From CAZJAH01 sp964544155 (GTDB lineage Bacteria; Bacteroidota; Ignavibacteria; Kapaibacteriales; UBA2268): a stretch of 64,000 nucleotides of DNA. A program made the position numbers and the translations under genes. The stretch lies in the NCBI GenBank assembly GCA_964544155.1, contig CAZJAH010000003.1, positions 62,001 through 126,000 of the forward strand, given 5' to 3'. Under the pieces are notes generated by a model. It saw only the letters and a list, made by a program, of their open reading frames with translations, was not told the origin of the DNA and made no database searches. Below, piece after piece: positions 63,203 to 64,000 of this stretch. The first letter of the stretch is position 1. Each line of letters opens with the position of its first letter.

Positions 63203-64000
63203 CTATTTAAGAATGCAGAAAGATTCCGGCTCATTAATATAAAGCGTAACCGATTCCGACAAAAAGAATTCAAAGTCATTGCCCGTAAGCCCTACAAATC
63301 CTGCCTGAATGTCCTGGCCGAGAAGGATCTTGGCATGGTCTTCATCATAAGTAAAGAGCACTCCGCCCTCTTTTATAGTATGGGCTTTAATAATACTACC
63401 GGTGACCATGCCTTTCAGGTTGTCGAGCTCTGTAAAACTGCTCTGAGGGTAGCGCCTGTAAAGCAAGTTATAAAGATTAGGCGCGAGCGCGAGCTTATAA
63501 ATTCCGTTAAAACCTGCATTGTCGAGTTTTGTAATGGCAGTAATGATATCATCCATGGCAGTTCCGATCTCTTTCCAGTCTTTCAGCTTAATTGATTGCA
63601 CACCTTTATGGTTGAAAATTCCGTCTATACCGGCTTCTTTAAGCCCGTAGAACACCATTTGGTCTTCGTATTCGGCACATTCTTCTGCGGCTTCTATCGC
63701 GGGATTAAGTACAAGGGGTGAATTCATATCCACATAAGAAGCAATATCCCTGCGCGGCAGGCTGAAATTTTTTGTAATATTTACTAAAGGCAGCGGCGAG
63801 GAAGCACTCACAGAAATAGCATCCGATTTTGACTTAATGATCCTGTCGGGGCCGAACATTGCTTTGTGGCCCAGCCCGTAAGGCTTTTCTACCGGTATTA
63901 ATTTCCTTCCGAATAGCTCTGTTTCCATTGCGCCATGAATTACATTGTCAATTTCTTTCCAAAAATTATTGGGTAGAGGGGTATCTACTCTGTTGAGATA
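63203..64000 (-). CDS. Encapsulin nanocompartment shell protein (start just outside the window)
   Basis: Encapsulins are HK97-fold proteins that self-assemble into cargo-loaded shells. On the minus strand the frame is open to the window edge and reads YLNRVDTPLPNNFWKEIDNV, then IHGAMETELFGRKLIPVEKPYG. This aligns with the family-1 N-terminus (LKRSFAPLT..WQEIDN...LYGRKFVDVEGPYG in Thermotoga), so probably only two or three residues are missing. Later segments also match: AAEECAEYEDQMVFYGLKEA, FTELDNLKGMVTGSIIKAHT and the C-terminal DHAKILLGQDIQAGFVGLTG. The internal ATG 63928 should not be taken as the start. Cargo genes usually lie upstream, which here is outside the window. Confidence 0.93.
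   Translation of the reverse strand, partial: YLNRVDTPLPNNFWKEIDNVIHGAMETELFGRKLIPVEKPYGLGHKAMFGPDRIIKSKSDAISVSASSPLPLVNITKNFSLPRRDIASYVDMNSPLVLNPAIEAAEECAEYEDQMVFYGLKEAGIDGIFNHKGVQSIKLKDWKEIGTAMDDIITAITKLDNAGFNGIYKLALAPNLYNLLYRRYPQSSFTELDNLKGMVTGSIIKAHTIKEGGVLFTYDEDHAKILLGQDIQAGFVGLTGNDFEFFLSESVTLYINEPESFCILK

Noticed and set aside
63203..63928. Encapsulin read as a short protein starting at ATG 63928
   Set aside because: The frame continues upstream with residues matching the conserved encapsulin N-terminal helix up to the window edge.
1..64000. CRISPR arrays, transposases, prophage or rRNA
   Set aside because: Reading both strands showed no regularly spaced repeats, no transposase or integrase motifs and no rRNA-like sequence.

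Overview
The window looks like a chromosomal segment of a Gram-negative bacterium of the Bacteroidota/Ignavibacteriota (FCB) type. The best marker is a secreted 1048-residue protein (32075-35221) that ends in a type IX secretion sorting domain. A TonB-dependent receptor, several lipoproteins and a LolC-type permease point to an outer membrane. Base composition is moderate with AT-rich gaps. Shine-Dalgarno sequences are visible at many but not all genes, and GTG/TTG starts occur. Assignment to Ignavibacteria is inference from gene content. I see no prophage, transposase, rRNA or CRISPR array; one tRNA is present.

Layout. 1-2917 (minus): ftsQ, ftsA and a truncated ftsZ. 3219-6359 (minus): an atypical SDR, two paralogous lipoproteins and nadD. 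6513-7862: a flavin-binding oxidase-like protein facing tRNA-Met and a bifunctional nuclease gene. 8014-13284 (minus): electron transfer flavoprotein etfAB, a small unknown protein and uvrA. 13737-15101 (plus): a CxxxxC flavoprotein disulfide reductase after a 452-bp AT-rich gap. 15204-18283 (minus): PTS enzyme I, HPr and a Sua5 protein. 18395-20953: glucan phosphorylase. 21088-25035 (minus): a giant chemoreceptor with about 14 HAMP-like modules. 25287-27548: malic enzyme fused to a phosphotransacetylase-like domain. 27727-30938 (minus): three poorly characterised genes, the last being a zinc-finger/P-loop ATPase preceded by a structured inverted-repeat element. 31286-35221: a lycopene cyclase-like membrane protein and the type IX cargo protein.

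35397-37675 (minus) is an octaheme cytochrome c plus cytochrome b operon. 37893-43733 (plus) holds a TonB receptor, a VOC protein, a pirin, a VWA membrane protein and a NifX-like protein. 43870-49037 (minus) is ackA, pta, an MIO-type ammonia-lyase and a cell-wall amidase. 49264-57558 (plus) holds the methionine/folate pair (HMT-MTHFR and metH), DUF454, a diheme cytochrome c and a baeRF-type protein. 57781-63046 (plus) holds ppk1, a LolC-like permease, a CDF transporter and an SDR. The right edge (63203-64000, minus) is an encapsulin shell gene that runs off the window.

Themes are central carbon and acetate metabolism (maeB, pta-ackA, glucan phosphorylase, regulatory PTS), respiratory electron transfer (ETF, octaheme cytochrome, cytochromes b and c), and methionine/C1 metabolism. 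Most genes belong to known families. The least explained items are the inverted-repeat element with promoter and terminator at 31061-31203 next to the zinc-finger ATPase, the poly-HAMP receptor with a 181-residue internal duplication, the ammonia-lyase with an Ala-Cys-Gly triad, the SDR lacking the Tyr/Lys pair, and the encapsulin whose cargo must lie outside the window.
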